A stretch of DNA of 64,000 nucleotides from Nonlabens ulvanivorans (GCF_000732625.1 NZ_JPJI01000026.1:649024-713023), one strand, 5' to 3'; numbered from the stretch's first letter, positions 1-9,807 are shown. Notes: a model not told the origin generated them from the letters alone. Numbers and translations are program-made.

Positions 1-674
1 TTGGACGTAATTTCATAGACCTTTTCACTAAACCACACCACGTCATTAATGGATATATAAAAGGTGCCCGCATGAACTATGTAGACGCCATACGATATGT
101 CTTTATCGCTATTTTCATGAGTGGTATCTATATGTTTGTTGTGAAAACTTTTAATATCGACATAACCGCAGGCCTTGCCAATAACGATGAATTTTACAGA
201 TCATTAGGTTATACTGAAGAAAGAATAGCCGAAACCAATGTAATGAATGGTAAAGTTTTTGATTTTGTCACTAAGTATCAAGGCTTAATCATTTTCATGA
301 CCTTACCTATACTAGCGTTTATAGGACGTATTACGTTCTGGAAAAACAAGAAATACAACTTTACAGAGCATCTGGTATTTCATATGTACACTTACAGTCA
401 TTTTGTAATTGTAACAACTCCTATATCAATATTATTAAGTTTTATTAATGTAGATATTTTAATGGCGTGGTCCATGATGGCATACCCGATGCTATTCATA
501 TACAATACTTATTGCTATAAAAAATGCATGTATTTAAACTGGCAAGAAGCTATCCTTAAAGCACTTATCGCTATTCTGATATCGGTTGCTCTTGCAATAA
601 CTTCATTTTTAGCAGGTATAATAATTACTATAATAGTTGTTGTTATTTATAAAAAATATGTGAATCCAGCTTAA
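1..674 (+). CDS. DUF3667 family membrane protein, 5' end outside window
   Basis: The reading frame is open from the left edge (codons from base 3) to the stop at 672-674, so the first in-frame ATG at 72 is almost certainly internal. The part before it reads LFTKPHHVINGYIKGAR, which resembles the conserved stretch of DUF3667 proteins just ahead of their membrane domain. The rest holds about four or five hydrophobic segments and ends in a hydrophobic helix with a short basic tail. The N-terminal zinc-ribbon usual in this family would lie outside the window. Function unknown; integral inner-membrane location inferred. The gene converges on the ABC exporter gene, with a palindromic repeat between them. 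Confidence 0.7.
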   Translation, partial: GRNFIDLFTKPHHVINGYIKGARMNYVDAIRYVFIAIFMSGIYMFVVKTFNIDITAGLANNDEFYRSLGYTEERIAETNVMNGKVFDFVTKYQGLIIFMTLPILAFIGRITFWKNKKYNFTEHLVFHMYTYSHFVIVTTPISILLSFINVDILMAWSMMAYPMLFIYNTYCYKKCMYLNWQEAILKALIAILISVALAITSFLAGIIITIIVVVIYKKYVNPA

Positions 675-691
675 GAATAGATTTACAAATA

Positions 692-707
692 CGCTTTCGC
701 GAAAGCG
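692..707. repeat. GCTTTCGCGAAAGC palindrome, copy 1
   Basis: Perfect 16-bp palindrome CGCTTTCGCGAAAGCG between the convergent stops of the DUF3667 gene and the ABC exporter gene. First of 15 copies in the window. Confidence 0.9.
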
Positions 708-730
708 AACTCACAACAAGGTATTTGAAA

Positions 731-2512
731 TTATGCGACCTCTTCTTGAGCAAATTGAACCTCATAAAGATTTTTGTAATAGCCATCTTCCTTTTGAAGA
801 AGTTCTAAATGCGATCCTATTTCAACAATTTGACCAGAATCCATCACAATAATCTTATCGGCTTTTTTAATAGTAGCCAGCCTATGAGCTATAACTATTG
901 AAGTACGGTTCTTTGTAATCTTTTCTGTAGCAACTTGTATTAATTGCTCACTATAACCATCTACAGAACTTGTTGCTTCATCTAATACGAGAATACTAGG
1001 ATTAGACACATATGCCCTTAAAAAGGCGATTAACTGTCGCTGACCAGAGCTTAACATCACGCCACGCTCCTTAACATTATAGTGGTATCCACCAGGTAAT
1101 GACGATATGAATTTATGGACACCTATTTCTTTAGCAGCATTTACAACGTCATCTTCTGTTATATTAATATCGTTGAGTGTAATGTTATTAAGTATCGTGT
1201 CTGCAAACAGGAAAACATCTTGAAGGACCACAGCAATTTCTGATCGCAAGCTGTATAAATCATAGTCCTTTGTATTTACACCATCAATTAAAATATCGCC
1301 AGCATCTATCTCATAAAACCTAGATAGCAAATTAATGATTGTTGATTTACCAGCACCTGTAGCCCCAACAATAGCAACAGTGTTTCCAGGATTAACTTTA
1401 AAACTAATACCTTTGAGTACAAGTTCATCATCAACATAACTAAATTTTACGTCTTCAAAAACAATTTCACCTTTAAGATGATTAGCCTGCACATTACCAG
1501 TGTTTTCAATAGTAGAGTCTGTGTCTAATATACCAAATACTCTATTTGCTGCCACCATACCCATTTGCAGCGTGTTAAACTTATCTGCGATCTGTCGTAG
1601 TGGTCTAAAGAGCATTTGAGCTAGCTGTATAAACATTACAATGGTACCAATTTGCAAACTAGCATCTTCTAATGTTTCACTAGAAACCATCAACTTAAAA
1701 CCTAAAAACACAATTAGTGCTATCGTTATACTTGAAGCCATTTCGGCAATAGGGAAGAATATAGAATTATACCACACCGTTTTAACCCATGCATTACGAT
1801 GCTTATCATTAATTTCTTTAAACTGGTCGTACTCTACTTTTTCACGATTAAAAATCTGAACGATTTTCATTCCAGTTACTCGTTCTTGAACAAAAGAATT
1901 TAAATTACTTACCTGATTACGCACATCTTCAAATGCCTTTTTCATTGCCTTTTGAAAAACCCGAGTTGCATAAAGTATAAAAGGCATTACAATTAGAGAA
2001 ACTAAAGTTAGTTGCCAGCTAGAAATACCCATAAAAACAAGAACTACAAGCATTTTTAATAAATCAGATATAATCACAAATAGTCCTTGTGAAAAAATAC
2101 TTGCTATAGTCTCTATATCACTTACAGCTCTCGTTACCAATTTACCGACAGCACTTTTATCAAAGTACTTCATTTTAAAACTGAGCATGTGACTAAATAG
2201 TTTTAACCTCAAATCTCTAATCACCTGTTGACCTAACCAGTTTGCATAAAATATAAATGAAAATTGTAATAACACCTCAAGTAACAGAGCAGCGATCATT
2301 ACACAAATCACTATATAAATACCACTTAATTCTTGTGGGATAATGTAGTCATCTATTAAAACTTTAATTAAATATGGCATTGCAATAGCAAGACCTGAAA
2401 GTAAAATAGCAGAAACAGCTACAAAATAATATGTAGTCTTATATGGTTTTGTATAAGAGATCAGCCTCTTAAACAATTTAAAGTTAAATGCATTACCTGT
2501 AGTAGATGCCAT
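731..2512 (-). CDS. ABC exporter, fused permease-ATPase (MsbA-like)
   Basis: 593 residues, the usual length of a half-transporter that works as a homodimer in the inner membrane. The first ~320 residues hold about six membrane segments (ABC transporter type 1 domain). The ATPase domain follows from ~345, with Walker A GATGAGKST near 383, signature LSSGQRQ near 487, Walker B ILVLDEATSS near 504 and the H-loop IAHRLA. These motifs look intact, so the protein should be active. The substrate cannot be read from sequence; lipid or drug export is usual for MsbA-like proteins. It is the last gene of the truA operon, starting 5 bp after the small membrane protein gene ends. Confidence 0.9.
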   Translation of the reverse strand: MASTTGNAFNFKLFKRLISYTKPYKTTYYFVAVSAILLSGLAIAMPYLIKVLIDDYIIPQELSGIYIVICVMIAALLLEVLLQFSFIFYANWLGQQVIRDLRLKLFSHMLSFKMKYFDKSAVGKLVTRAVSDIETIASIFSQGLFVIISDLLKMLVVLVFMGISSWQLTLVSLIVMPFILYATRVFQKAMKKAFEDVRNQVSNLNSFVQERVTGMKIVQIFNREKVEYDQFKEINDKHRNAWVKTVWYNSIFFPIAEMASSITIALIVFLGFKLMVSSETLEDASLQIGTIVMFIQLAQMLFRPLRQIADKFNTLQMGMVAANRVFGILDTDSTIENTGNVQANHLKGEIVFEDVKFSYVDDELVLKGISFKVNPGNTVAIVGATGAGKSTIINLLSRFYEIDAGDILIDGVNTKDYDLYSLRSEIAVVLQDVFLFADTILNNITLNDINITEDDVVNAAKEIGVHKFISSLPGGYHYNVKERGVMLSSGQRQLIAFLRAYVSNPSILVLDEATSSVDGYSEQLIQVATEKITKNRTSIVIAHRLATIKKADKIIVMDSGQIVEIGSHLELLQKEDGYYKNLYEVQFAQEEVA

Positions 2513-2517
2513 AATTA

Positions 2518-2979
2518 TTATAATAAATGTGCAATACTAGATTGCAATTCTTTTTCTTTTTGTGTACCGATTACATATTGACGATCAGCCATTTTGATAT
2601 GCAATCCTTTTGAGCCAGTTACATTGTAAACGGTTCCATAATTAGTCCATAATCTTATTCCCCATCCACCTACAAAACCATAGTCAATCACTTGTGCTTC
2701 TGACAATTCAGACCATTTAAACACCTTTTTAATAAAAGGAATATATCTAACGGTAATTTCATCGTCCGTTATTGTCGTTGTCAAGGTGAGTGATAAAAAT
2801 AAAACCAAAATAAAACCTATAATAACACTTGGCATAACTTTATCAATAGTGAGTTGACCTAGAAGATCTTCATCCCAATTAAATTGGAACGTTATGACTA
2901 CTACTAAACCTGCAATTATCAGCCACAACCACCACTGCGTAAAACGTTGCTTTTCTTGAAATATAATTTTACCTTTCAT
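2518..2979 (-). CDS. Small two-helix membrane protein, PH-like
   Basis: 153 residues. Two hydrophobic segments near residues 15-33 and 45-67 are followed by a soluble part of mostly beta character (ITVRYIPFIKKVFKWSEL and a later GSKGLHIK stretch). That plan, a helical hairpin plus a small beta domain, resembles bacterial PH-like membrane proteins. Function unknown. Its start overlaps the end of truA by 4 bp and its stop is 5 bp before the ABC exporter start, so the three genes are surely cotranscribed. It might be an accessory subunit of the exporter, but only position supports this. Confidence 0.75.
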   Translation of the reverse strand: MKGKIIFQEKQRFTQWWLWLIIAGLVVVITFQFNWDEDLLGQLTIDKVMPSVIIGFILVLFLSLTLTTTITDDEITVRYIPFIKKVFKWSELSEAQVIDYGFVGGWGIRLWTNYGTVYNVTGSKGLHIKMADRQYVIGTQKEKELQSSIAHLL

Positions 2980-3731
2980 AAAAACAGCTCCTCTGGATAA
3001 TGAATTTTAGTAAGAAACAATCCTCCTGCAGGAGCACTTGCGCCAGCATTACTACGATCTTTAGAAGCAATTATTTCGCGTAAATCTTCAATTGTTTTTT
3101 TACCATACCCAATGTCTAATAAAGTTCCTACTACTGCCCTAACCATATTACGTAAAAATCTATTTGCAGTGATATGAAAAATCACTTTATGATCTTTAAA
3201 TTCAAAATAGGCCTCTGTTAGATCACAGATATAAGTCTTTACATCAGTATTAGACCTTGAGAAACATTCAAAATCTTTATACTCTGGTAAAATGGCTGCA
3301 GCTTCCTGCATTAATTTAAAATCAGGTTTTCTAAACAGGACATAAGCCTGCATTACCTGAAAAGGATCCGGTCTTAATAAAAAATGATATTCATAGGATC
3401 TTTTATAAGCATGGAATCGCGCATGTGCATTTTCTACAACAGGTTTCACTTCGTACACAGCAATATCTTTAGGCAACCACCTATTTAATCTATAAACTAG
3501 ATGTTCTAGATCTATTTCTCCTTTATAATCAAAATGGGCTACCATAAATGCCGCGTGCACACCAGCATCAGTCCTACCAGCACCTTGAACCGCTATTTTT
3601 TCTCTCAGCATTTTATTCAATCCATCTTCTAAGACTTCTTGCACAGAAATACTTTGTGGTTGTCGTTGCCATCCATGATAAGCTGTCCCATCATAAGCGA
3701 GCTCAATAAAATAACGTCTTTTCTCTTGCAT
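2976..3731 (-). CDS. truA: tRNA pseudouridine(38-40) synthase TruA
   Basis: TruA isomerises uridines 38-40 in the anticodon arm of many tRNAs. The catalytic signature GAGRTDAGVHA is seen near residue 50, containing the nucleophilic Asp, and the N-terminus (YFIELAYDGTAYHGWQRQ) is canonical. I chose ATG at 3731 rather than GTG at 3737: the GTG overlaps the last base of a TAnnTTTG promoter element (3737-3744), and the ATG lies 5 nt past that element, giving a 251-residue protein. First gene of a three-gene operon with the small membrane protein and the ABC exporter. Confidence 0.95.
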   Translation of the reverse strand: MQEKRRYFIELAYDGTAYHGWQRQPQSISVQEVLEDGLNKMLREKIAVQGAGRTDAGVHAAFMVAHFDYKGEIDLEHLVYRLNRWLPKDIAVYEVKPVVENAHARFHAYKRSYEYHFLLRPDPFQVMQAYVLFRKPDFKLMQEAAAILPEYKDFECFSRSNTDVKTYICDLTEAYFEFKDHKVIFHITANRFLRNMVRAVVGTLLDIGYGKKTIEDLREIIASKDRSNAGASAPAGGLFLTKIHYPEELFL

Positions 3732-3736
3732 CAACA

Positions 3737-3744
3737 CAAAGATA
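3737..3744 (-). promoter_or_regulatory. -7 element of truA (leaderless arrangement)
   Basis: TATCTTTG on the minus strand, an exact match to TAnnTTTG, ends 5 nt before the chosen ATG of truA. No clear -33 TTG at the usual distance. Confidence 0.6.
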
Positions 3745-3847
3745 AGTGGATATGTCGAATAATGAACCAGTTTTACAACTAGTAAAGACCTAAGAATGAC
3801 AGGAAGTATAAACCATTACAAAACTCTATCAACACATATTCTCACAC

Positions 3848-3855
3848 TATCTTTG
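3848..3855 (+). promoter_or_regulatory. -7 element of the YfcE-like gene (leaderless arrangement)
   Basis: TATCTTTG on the plus strand ends 4 nt before ATG 3860. It is divergent to the identical element of truA; the two boxes lie about 100 bp apart. Confidence 0.6.
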
Positions 3856-3859
3856 AATT

Positions 3860-4348
3860 ATGAAAATATTACTTCTTTCAGATACACATAGTCATATTGA
3901 TGATTTCATCATTAAGTATGTAAAACAAGCAGATGAGGTCTGGCACGCTGGCGACATCGGTGATTTAAAGGTCACTGATCAGATTGCAGCAATAAAACCG
4001 CTACGTGCGGTATGGGGAAATATTGATGATGATAAAGCAAGAATGCAGTTCCCAGAACATAATCGCTTTAAATGTGAAGGTATGGACGTATGGATTACCC
4101 ACATAGGTGGTTATCCTGGCAGGTACAACCAGCGAGTAAGACCAGAGATTTATAATAATCCACCAGATCTATTTATTTGTGGCCACTCACACATTCTTAA
4201 AGTAATCAACGATAAAAAAATTAATTGTCTACATATCAATCCCGGAGCTATCGGCATACATGGATTTCATAAGAAACGCACCATGTTGCGGTTTGAAATT
4301 AATGAGGGAAAGATTTCAAATTTAGAATTAATAGAGAAAGATCGTTAA
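3860..4348 (+). CDS. YfcE/MJ0936-type metallophosphoesterase
   Basis: 162 residues, the length of the small calcineurin-like phosphodiesterase family. The metal-binding motifs appear in order: LLSDTHSH at the N-terminus, HAGDIGD near 30, GNIDD near 53, a His near 82 (WITHIGG) and CGHSHILK near 111. All ligand positions are present, so an active two-metal phosphodiesterase is expected; the natural substrate is not known for most members. Monocistronic, with its own promoter just upstream of the ATG and a hairpin terminator at 4401-4433. Confidence 0.88.
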   Translation: MKILLLSDTHSHIDDFIIKYVKQADEVWHAGDIGDLKVTDQIAAIKPLRAVWGNIDDDKARMQFPEHNRFKCEGMDVWITHIGGYPGRYNQRVRPEIYNNPPDLFICGHSHILKVINDKKINCLHINPGAIGIHGFHKKRTMLRFEINEGKISNLELIEKDR

Positions 4349-4378
4349 AATTGAAAGAGTACAGATGGTAATAATGAC

Positions 4379-4392
4379 GCTTTCGCGAAAGC
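4379..4392. repeat. GCTTTCGCGAAAGC palindrome, copy 2
   Basis: Exact 14-bp core between the convergent YfcE-like and DUF4293 genes, next to their shared terminator. Confidence 0.9.
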
Positions 4393-4400
4393 ATAAAAAC

Positions 4401-4433
4401 AAAAACCTGCAAGGTGGCGCCTCGCAGGTTTTT
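4401..4433. terminator. Bidirectional hairpin terminator
   Basis: A perfect 10-bp stem, AAAAACCTGC pairing with GCAGGTTTTT, has A and T tracts on either side, so it can serve both convergent genes. Confidence 0.85.
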
Positions 4434-4458
4434 CACTAAATAAACTAAGATACAGTGT

Positions 4459-4869
4459 TTAACGAAAACGATCTGCAGATTTTACGAGTTGCTCATCCCT
4501 ACGAATAGCTCTGTTTGCCAGAACTAAAAAAACGATAGATATGATAGGTAAAAGCATCCCAATGCCTTTCTCAGAAACCGCCGTTTCTCCAGACATAGTT
4601 AGCGATCGATAAACGAAAACTCCTAGCAAAATAAGGTTCAATAAAATATTAAGACGGTTAATTACCGTTTGTAACTTTCTGTTATTGTAAATAAATATAG
4701 CCACTAGTGATAACAGCGCACTAGCAACAAAGGCACCAAAATAGCTAGACTCATCCATGGCCACAACTTCATTACCTTCTCCATCAATCCATAAACTCAC
4801 TAAAAAAATAAGACCACCAGAAACAGCTGCTGCTAGTATTAAATAAATGGTTTGAATACGTTGTATCAT
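4459..4869 (-). CDS. DUF4293 family membrane protein
   Basis: 136 residues with four hydrophobic segments. The start MIQRIQTIYLILAA is the typical opening of DUF4293 proteins, which are conserved in Bacteroidetes and have no assigned function. The C-terminus is short and charged (RRDEQLVKSADRFR). Its ATG lies 4 nt past TACTTTTA (4874-4881, minus strand), one mismatch from TAnnTTTG, so it may be transcribed leaderless. It is divergent from rho across about 200 bp. Confidence 0.85.
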   Translation of the reverse strand: MIQRIQTIYLILAAAVSGGLIFLVSLWIDGEGNEVVAMDESSYFGAFVASALLSLVAIFIYNNRKLQTVINRLNILLNLILLGVFVYRSLTMSGETAVSEKGIGMLLPIISIVFLVLANRAIRRDEQLVKSADRFR

Positions 4870-5072
4870 AAAATAAAAGTAGGCTATTAGCTTTCCTTAA
4901 CTATTGCCAAAAATAATATATATCCTTAAAAAAGCATAGCCCATATTAATATTTATATGTATTATTGTATCACCGATTGGTTAACCATCTCTTACTAGGT
5001 TAACTAACCCCAAAATAATTTCTTATTCTTTCGGTTCATCTATAGAATGATATATCACACACATTATAATTT

Positions 5073-6767
5073 ATGTTTCAAATCGCTGATTTAAAATCAA
5101 AAAAGCTACCTGAATTACAGGAAATAGCCAAAGGACTTAACGTACCTAAATACAAGCAGCTCAGAAAGTTAGACCTCGTATATAAAATACTAGATCTTCA
5201 AGCCGCAAATCCAGATGTGGTGAAAAAACTAGATGTTGAAGCTACACCTGCTCCAGTCGAAAAAGCACCTGTTGCTGAGAAAAAAGAAGCTCCTAAGCAA
5301 CAGCGCAAGCCCAATCCAAGACCTAGAAAAACGGCTGAAAAGAAAACAGAACCTAAAGAAAACAAGACAAACTCTAATAAAGAGGAAACTAATAAAAAGG
5401 AAGATTCCCCTAAAAAAGAGGCTCGCACACCACGTCCTAAGCAAAACGACAATCGTAATGAAAAGTCTGATCGCTCAAATGACAAAAAGACTAAGAACTC
5501 TCAAAACGATAAACGCAATGATCAAAACGGCGATCGCAACGATAGAAATGATCGTAATAGCCGTAATAAAAATCAGCGCAACAATAATCAAAACAACGTT
5601 CCCAAAGGCAATAAAGATACCCGTAATCGCTATCGTGATCCTGATTTTGAATTTGACGGAATTATAGAAAGTGAAGGATGTTTAGACATGATGCCTGATG
5701 GATATGGATTCTTGCGCAGTAGTGACTATAACTACCTCGCTTCACCAGATGACATTTATGTATCACAATCGCAAGTACGCCTTTTTGGACTTAAAACTGG
5801 TGATACCGTATTAGGAATGGTTCGTCCTCCTAAAGAAGGAGAAAAATATTTTCCACTAATTAAAATCATTAAGATTAATGGATTAGATCCTAGTGTAGTT
5901 AGAGACCGCGTGTCTTTTGAACACTTAACACCACTATTTCCTGATGAGAAGTTTAACATTGCAGAACGTCAATCATCCCTTTCAACACGAATAATGGATC
6001 TTTTTGCACCTATCGGTAAAGGTCAACGTGGAATGATTGTAGCGCAACCTAAAACTGGTAAAACGATGTTACTAAAAGACATCGCAAATGCAATCGCAGC
6101 AAATAATCCAGAAGTTTACCAACTAGTTCTACTTATTGATGAGCGCCCTGAAGAAGTTACGGACATGCAACGTAATGTTGATGGAGAGGTCATTGCTTCC
6201 ACATTTGATAAAGAGGCTCATGATCACGTAAAGGTGGCAAATATAGTTTTAGAGAAAGCAAAACGTATGGTAGAATGTGGACACGATGTTGTGATTCTAT
6301 TAGACTCGATAACACGTCTTGCTAGAGCTTATAACACTGTCCAACCTGCTAGTGGTAAAGTATTATCTGGTGGTGTAGATGCAAATGCATTACACAAGCC
6401 AAAACGATTCTTTGGAGCAGCACGTAACATTGAAGGCGGCGGATCATTAACAATTATTGCTACCGCATTAACAGAAACTGGCTCTAAAATGGACGAGGTT
6501 ATCTTTGAAGAATTCAAAGGAACAGGTAATATGGAATTACAATTAGATCGTAATATATCAAACAGACGTATTTTCCCAGCTATAGACTTGACTTCCTCTT
6601 CTACAAGACGTGATGACTTACTACTAGATGAACAAGCTATCAAACACATGTGGATTCTAAGAAAGTATCTTGCTGACATGAATGCTGTTGAAGCCATGGA
6701 ATTTATTTCTCAAAGAATGAGACAAACTCGCAATAACGAAGAGTTTATCGCTACGATGAATAGCTAA
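5073..6767 (+). CDS. rho: Transcription termination factor Rho with long disordered insert
   Basis: 564 residues against about 420 in E. coli. Order: Rho_N helical domain ~1-50; a low-complexity insert ~52-189 very rich in Lys, Asn, Arg, Asp and Gln; the cold-shock-like RNA-binding domain ~190-275 ([13 protein letters not shown]); then the RecA-like motor with Walker A AQPKTGKT near 324 and Walker [17 protein letters not shown]. Rho is the hexameric RNA helicase that ends transcription of untranslated RNA. Bacteroidetes Rho proteins commonly carry such an insert, and in Bacteroides it has been linked to phase separation. Followed by its own hairpin terminator. Confidence 0.97.
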   Translation: MFQIADLKSKKLPELQEIAKGLNVPKYKQLRKLDLVYKILDLQAANPDVVKKLDVEATPAPVEKAPVAEKKEAPKQQRKPNPRPRKTAEKKTEPKENKTNSNKEETNKKEDSPKKEARTPRPKQNDNRNEKSDRSNDKKTKNSQNDKRNDQNGDRNDRNDRNSRNKNQRNNNQNNVPKGNKDTRNRYRDPDFEFDGIIESEGCLDMMPDGYGFLRSSDYNYLASPDDIYVSQSQVRLFGLKTGDTVLGMVRPPKEGEKYFPLIKIIKINGLDPSVVRDRVSFEHLTPLFPDEKFNIAERQSSLSTRIMDLFAPIGKGQRGMIVAQPKTGKTMLLKDIANAIAANNPEVYQLVLLIDERPEEVTDMQRNVDGEVIASTFDKEAHDHVKVANIVLEKAKRMVECGHDVVILLDSITRLARAYNTVQPASGKVLSGGVDANALHKPKRFFGAARNIEGGGSLTIIATALTETGSKMDEVIFEEFKGTGNMELQLDRNISNRRIFPAIDLTSSSTRRDDLLLDEQAIKHMWILRKYLADMNAVEAMEFISQRMRQTRNNEEFIATMNS

Positions 6768-6790
6768 CGATAAACAAATCAAATTTTTAA

Positions 6791-6824
6791 AAAAGAGCTT
6801 ATTATTTAATAAGCTCTTTTTTTT
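6791..6824 (+). terminator. rho terminator
   Basis: A perfect 13-bp stem (AAAAGAGCTTATT with AATAAGCTCTTTT) with a 4-nt loop and a run of T, 24 bp after the rho stop. Confidence 0.88.
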
Positions 6825-6938
6825 TATGCATTTGTAAAAAGGGTAAACTTTCAAACTAATGGATTAGTACTAATAGATTAGATATTAAAAACAAATAATC
6901 ACTATTTTTAAGGGCATTTTACCCTAAAAATCAAAAAA

Positions 6939-7526
6939 TTGAAACACACCACATTAATACTTAGTTCTTTATTATGTTTAAATGCCTTGGCTCAGGAAAA
7001 CGAACCTATCCAAGAGATAACAACTATCAAAGCGAAATTTGAGCAAACAATTGACGAAGCAAATCGCTATCAAGATTTTAAAGTAATTAAACAAAGTAAG
7101 CTTCAAGAACTTAAAAAACAGACCGTAGAGCGCATCGATGGCCTTAAGGACTCTATAAAGGTATTAGAAGAACAAATAGTAACTAAAGATAAAAAAACGA
7201 TAGCTTTAGAAGATCAGATCACATCAAAAGATGCTGAATTAGAAAAAATAGACCAAGAAAAAGATTCTATTTCTTTATTCGGTATTATGCTTGACAAAGT
7301 CACTTACAATTTAATACTATGGTCTATAATTGGCATACTGCTATTAGCACTCGTTATTTTTATATTTAAATATCGTAGTAGCAATGAAATCACCAACGTA
7401 TCACAGACCAATTTAAAACTTGCAGAAGAAGAACTTGAAAGTTATAAACGTAGATCTTTAGAAAAGGAGCAACAATTAAGTAGACAATTAATGGATGAGC
7501 GCAAGAAAAATACTGGGAATAATTAA
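6939..7526 (+). CDS. Exported coiled-coil protein with one membrane helix
   Basis: 195 residues starting at TTG (frame-matched signal peptide MKHTTLILSSLLCLNALAQ). Residues ~25-110 are heptad-rich coiled coil, ~122-142 form one strong membrane helix (LILWSIIGILLLALVIFIF), and the tail is a second coiled coil with many Glu and Lys. So the first coil is probably periplasmic and the second cytoplasmic. Homologues in Flavobacteria are, as far as I recall, often mislabelled tRNA (guanine-N1)-methyltransferase; no methyltransferase motif is present here. Function unknown; a structural or tethering role is a guess. Followed by a hairpin at 7552-7587. Confidence 0.75.
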   Translation: MKHTTLILSSLLCLNALAQENEPIQEITTIKAKFEQTIDEANRYQDFKVIKQSKLQELKKQTVERIDGLKDSIKVLEEQIVTKDKKTIALEDQITSKDAELEKIDQEKDSISLFGIMLDKVTYNLILWSIIGILLLALVIFIFKYRSSNEITNVSQTNLKLAEEELESYKRRSLEKEQQLSRQLMDERKKNTGNN

Positions 7527-7551
7527 ACATAGTTTTACACTCCTTAAACTT

Positions 7552-7587
7552 AAAAAAGGTCGTTATGTTCAGAATGACCTTTTTTTT
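7552..7587 (+). terminator. Terminator of the coiled-coil protein gene
   Basis: The stem AAAAAAGGTCGTT / AATGACCTTTTTT, with one mismatch, is followed by a T run about 25 bp past the stop at 7526. The ~130 bp from here to 7720 hold nothing I can identify. Confidence 0.75.
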
Positions 7588-7720
7588 ATTTAGACCATTA
7601 TCATAAAAAATTAAAAAGTATTTATAAAAATAACATTCTAAAATATAAGGAATAGGATTACTTTTTAAATAGGATCAACTTTGATAACAAACATATAAAT
7701 CCCTCTGACTGACAGAAAAC

Positions 7721-7750
7721 AAAAAAGCCTTTCATAAATGAAAGGCTTTA
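7721..7750 (-). terminator. rpsT terminator
   Basis: The stem AAAAGCCTTTCAT / ATGAAAGGCTTT, read on the minus strand, ends in a T run 21 bp past the rpsT stop. Confidence 0.8.
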
Positions 7751-7770
7751 AATTTTAAAAGTAACAAATA

Positions 7771-8022
7771 CTATAACGCATTAACAAACTTGGCAAGTTT
7801 TGACTTAATATTAGAAGCCTTGTTATCATGTATGATATTACGCTTAGCAAGCTTATCTACCATAGAAGTAACTTCTACATAAAGCTTCTGAGCCTCAGAC
7901 TTATCTTCAGTCTCACGTAATTTTTTAATAGCATTACGAGTTGTTTTGTGCTGGTACTTATTTCTAAGTCTAGCAACTTCGTTTCTTCTAATTCTTTTTA
8001 AAGCACTTTTATGATTTGCCAT
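7771..8022 (-). CDS. rpsT: Small ribosomal subunit protein bS20
   Basis: 83 residues, Lys/Arg-rich and all helical, with the typical start [16 protein letters not shown]20 binds the 5' domain of 16S rRNA early in 30S assembly. It lies 39 bp downstream of tRNA-Glu in the same direction, with no terminator between, so the tRNA and the mRNA are probably made as one transcript and separated by tRNA processing. Confidence 0.97.
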   Translation of the reverse strand: MANHKSALKRIRRNEVARLRNKYQHKTTRNAIKKLRETEDKSEAQKLYVEVTSMVDKLAKRNIIHDNKASNIKSKLAKFVNAL

Positions 8023-8061
8023 ATACTTTCTAAATGTGGTTTTTTAAAACCTAATTTGTTG

Positions 8062-8133
8062 TAGCCCGTAGGGGAATCGAACCCCTCTTACATGGATGAA
8101 AACCATGCGTCCTAGCCGATAGACGAACGGGCC
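8062..8133 (-). tRNA. tRNA-Glu (anticodon TTC)
   Basis: On the minus strand the acceptor stem GGCCCGT pairs with ACGGGCT (one G-T wobble). The anticodon stem CATGG/CCATG encloses loop TTTTCAT, giving anticodon TTC. The T arm is GAGGGGTTCGATTCCCCT, with the canonical TTCGAT loop. No 3' CCA is encoded. 72 nt long, between proS and rpsT. Confidence 0.95.
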
Positions 8134-8219
8134 ATTAATGTTTTGCTCGTTTAGCGGATGCAAAAATAAGTACTTTTTTCAATCTCGCAAACATCAAAGG
8201 CAACTTTTTTTAAAAAATT

Positions 8220-9698
8220 TTAATAAGCCTTTGCAAATAACACCCTTTTTGAAGATTTATTACCGCTAAAAACACAAATACCTTCCTCATTATCAGCATC
8301 TAAAGGCACACACCTGATTGTAGCTTTAGTAATTTCTTTTATTTTATCTTCTGTTTCAATTGTTCCATCCCAATGCGCAGAAATAAACCCACCTTTTGTC
8401 TCAAGCACATCTTTAAACTCTTCAAAAGTATCCACTTTGGTGGTATGTGTATCTTTATACTCCAATGCTCGATTATATAACGACGACTGTATTTCTTCTA
8501 AAAGACCCACTACTTTATCCTCTATACCAGCTATAGCAGTTGTCTCTTTAGAAAGGGTATCTCGCCTCGCTAATTCCACCGTTCCATTCTCAAGATCTCT
8601 AGCTCCTATAGCAATTCTTAACGGAACACCTTGTAATTCATGCTGAGCAAATTTTGCACCTGGTCTTAAAGTGTCTCTCTTATCATACTTCACAGTAACA
8701 CCTTTTGATCTTAAAGATTTTATCAATCCATTTACCACATTTGTAATCTCATCAAATTGCTCTTCTGTTTTAAAAATAGGGACAATAACTACTTGATTAG
8801 GCGCTAAGTTTGGCGGTAAAACCAATCCTTTATCATCACTGTGAGTCATGATAAGCGCACCCATTAAACGCGTGGAAACACCCCAAGAAGTTGCCCACAC
8901 ATATTCTTGCTTACCTTCATTTGAAGTAAATTTCACATCAAAAGCCTTAGCAAAATTTTGACCCAAAAAATGTGATGTTCCTGCTTGCAATGCTTTACCA
9001 TCCTGCATTAAAGCCTCAATACAATAAGTTTCGTCTGCCCCAGCAAAACGCTCACTCTCAGTCTTAAGCCCTTTGACCACTGGTATCGCCATAAAGTTTT
9101 GAGCAAACTCTGCATAAACATCATTCATCTGCTCTGCTTCAGCAATCGCCTCATCTCTTGTTGCATGAGCCGTATGTCCTTCTTGCCATAAAAACTCTGC
9201 TGTACGCAAAAATAATCTAGTACGCATTTCCCATCTTACGACATTAGCCCATTGATTAATCAGTAATGGTAAATCTCTATAAGATTGAATCCATCCTTTA
9301 TAAGTATTCCATATTATAGCTTCACTTGTAGGCCTTACCACTAACTCTTCTTCAAGTTTTGCCTCAGGATCAACTCTTAACTTACCAGGATTATCAGGAT
9401 CATTTTGTAATCTATAATGAGTTACAACAGCACATTCTTTTGCAAATCCTTCAGCATTTTTCTCTTCAGCTTCAAAAAGGCTTTTAGGAACAAAAAGTGG
9501 AAAGTAAGCATTTTGATGTCCTGTTTCCTTAAACATACGATCCAACTCTGCTTGCATCTTTTCCCATATTGCATAGCCATATGGTTTAATAACCATACAT
9601 CCTCTAACCGCACTATTTTCTGCTAGATCTGCTTTAACAACTAGCTCATTATACCATTTTGAATAGTCTTCACTTCTACTGGTTAAGTTCTTTCCCAT
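8220..9698 (-). CDS. proS: Proline--tRNA ligase, archaeal/eukaryotic type
   Basis: 492 residues. It is a class II synthetase that charges tRNA-Pro. Short length, lack of the ~180-residue editing insert of the bacterial long form, and the C-terminal Tyr (AKAY) mark the archaeal/eukaryotic-like ProS used by Bacteroidetes. Motif 2 ([20 protein letters not shown]) and motif 3 ([17 protein letters not shown]) are both present. The C-terminal anticodon-binding domain starts near 290 (NQVVIVPIF). Upstream of tRNA-Glu and rpsT on the same strand. Confidence 0.96.
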   Translation of the reverse strand: MGKNLTSRSEDYSKWYNELVVKADLAENSAVRGCMVIKPYGYAIWEKMQAELDRMFKETGHQNAYFPLFVPKSLFEAEEKNAEGFAKECAVVTHYRLQNDPDNPGKLRVDPEAKLEEELVVRPTSEAIIWNTYKGWIQSYRDLPLLINQWANVVRWEMRTRLFLRTAEFLWQEGHTAHATRDEAIAEAEQMNDVYAEFAQNFMAIPVVKGLKTESERFAGADETYCIEALMQDGKALQAGTSHFLGQNFAKAFDVKFTSNEGKQEYVWATSWGVSTRLMGALIMTHSDDKGLVLPPNLAPNQVVIVPIFKTEEQFDEITNVVNGLIKSLRSKGVTVKYDKRDTLRPGAKFAQHELQGVPLRIAIGARDLENGTVELARRDTLSKETTAIAGIEDKVVGLLEEIQSSLYNRALEYKDTHTTKVDTFEEFKDVLETKGGFISAHWDGTIETEDKIKEITKATIRCVPLDADNEEGICVFSGNKSSKRVLFAKAY

Positions 9699-9807
9699 GT
9701 ACTTTATTTTGGCACAAAACTTGATGATTATTATTAAGTTTTGTTAAAAGGTTTATTTAGCCCTCAAAACTACTTATTTTTATACTATCATCATAAATTA
9801 TTACGCT

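Noticed and set aside
5198-5667. Three overlapping open frames of 71-144 codons inside the 5' part of rho
   Set aside because: They are long only because the Lys/Asn-rich insert of Rho is low-complexity; their products are Leu/Lys- or Phe/Ser-rich with no family, and rho itself is certain.
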